NCBI GenBank assembly: GCA_012727965.1
Contig: JAAYFZ010000044.1
Coordinates: forward strand, 1 to 15,190
Source: Clostridiaceae bacterium
GTDB lineage: Bacteria; Bacillota; Clostridia; Saccharofermentanales; UBA5734
Length of the DNA stretch: 15,190 bases
Reading direction: 5' to 3'
A program made the translations under genes and the position numbers. Numbering within the stretch: position 1 is the stretch's first letter; each line of letters begins with the position of its first letter. Shown in pieces: positions 14,792 through 15,190 of this stretch. A model generated the notes under the pieces. That model saw only the letters and a program-made list of their open reading frames with translations, did no database searches and was not told where the DNA came from.

Positions 14792-14819
14792 ATCCATAGC
14801 AATGACAAACCATGCCTAG

Positions 14820-14825
14820 TATAAT
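14820..14825 (+). promoter_or_regulatory. Probable -10 of the GYF_2 gene
   Basis: A perfect TATAAT sits 30 bases before the start codon. The -35 region is weak. The transcript leader would be only about 25 nt with a G-rich ribosome binding site. Confidence 0.45.
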
Positions 14826-14855
14826 TAAGCTACATTTATACTGGGGGGCAATGAT

Positions 14856-15190
14856 ATGGATAACAACTGGTTTATCAATGTAGGTGGTCAGAGCTATGGG
14901 CCTTATAGCCAAGAGCTGCTGCAGTCTATGATAGCTCGTGGTGAGGCCAGAGCAGACTCTCTCGTATTCAATCAGGCGGCAGGTGCCTGGTATCCTGCTA
15001 ATCATTTCCCGCAACTTGTACCGCAGCAGGGCGCATATCAGCAGGCCCTTGGTCAACAAACTGTTTCACCTACAGGTATTCCTCAATATAATGGTAAACC
15101 GAAGAAGAAACACGGCTGTCTTAAGGGCTGCCTAATAAGTGTAATGGCAGTAGTTCTTATTATTGTCGGTATAGTATTATTATGGCCTGA
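14856..15190 (+). CDS. GYF_2-domain membrane-anchored protein, N-terminal part
   Basis: The 111 visible residues begin with a GYF_2 (DUF4339) domain: WFINVGGQSYGPYSQELLQ at 5-23 with the hallmark GPY, then a conserved ADSLVF and GAWYPA (33-48). A Gln-rich linker (55-80) and a basic patch KPKKKHGCLKGC (81-92) lead into a transmembrane helix (about 93-110). The gene runs off the right edge. The start has a GGGGGG purine run (14843-14848) at a suitable distance; an ATG at 14851 is in another frame. GYF_2 domains are thought to bind proline-rich or other peptide partners at the cytoplasmic side. The function of this protein and the nature of its outer part cannot be told from this fragment. Confidence 0.85.
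   Translation, partial: MDNNWFINVGGQSYGPYSQELLQSMIARGEARADSLVFNQAAGAWYPANHFPQLVPQQGAYQQALGQQTVSPTGIPQYNGKPKKKHGCLKGCLISVMAVVLIIVGIVLLWP

Overview
This window is a replication-origin (oriC) neighbourhood from a low-to-moderate GC Gram-positive bacterium, most likely a member of the Bacillota (Firmicutes), probably class Clostridia. The order dnaA, DnaA-box region, dnaN, recF, remB (yaaB), gyrB is the Firmicutes origin block. The chromosome-partitioning pair parA/parB (soj/spo0J) with two parS sites follows it. The species cannot be named from this sequence alone.

Layout, left to right. Positions 1-2938 hold a leftward, tightly packed operon: a small membrane protein, a HAD-family hydrolase, an sn-glycerol-1-phosphate dehydrogenase, and the start of a multi-pass membrane protein that is probably a sensor histidine kinase and runs off the left edge. 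The usual rpmH-rnpA-yidC-jag cluster is not beside dnaA. Positions 3128-9642 carry dnaA, a 309-bp oriC with DnaA boxes and a 10-bp inverted repeat, dnaN, recF, remB and gyrB, all rightward. After a strong terminator come parA and parB, with one parS upstream of parA and a perfect one inside it. A tRNA-Ser(UGA) follows, then a leftward long-chain acyl-CoA synthetase that is head-on to replication from this origin.

Positions 13904-14792 are the most unusual part. Two related, highly structured non-coding RNAs of about 255-265 nt lie in tandem, each with its own strong sigma-A promoter immediately upstream. They share a closing helix, conserved internal blocks and helices kept by compensatory change, and they resemble the raiA-motif class of RNAs. 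The spacer between them holds a second cluster of DnaA boxes, including an opposed pair inside a 10-bp inverted repeat, about 9.5 kb from oriC. This suggests coupling of one or both RNAs to DnaA, or a DnaA-titration site. The window ends in the start of a GYF_2-domain membrane-anchored protein.

Together the central genes start replication (DnaA, oriC), supply the sliding clamp (DnaN), repair stalled forks (RecF), relieve supercoiling (GyrB) and segregate origins (ParA, ParB, parS). The leftward operon looks like a lipid or phosphosugar and signalling unit placed on the opposite replichore.
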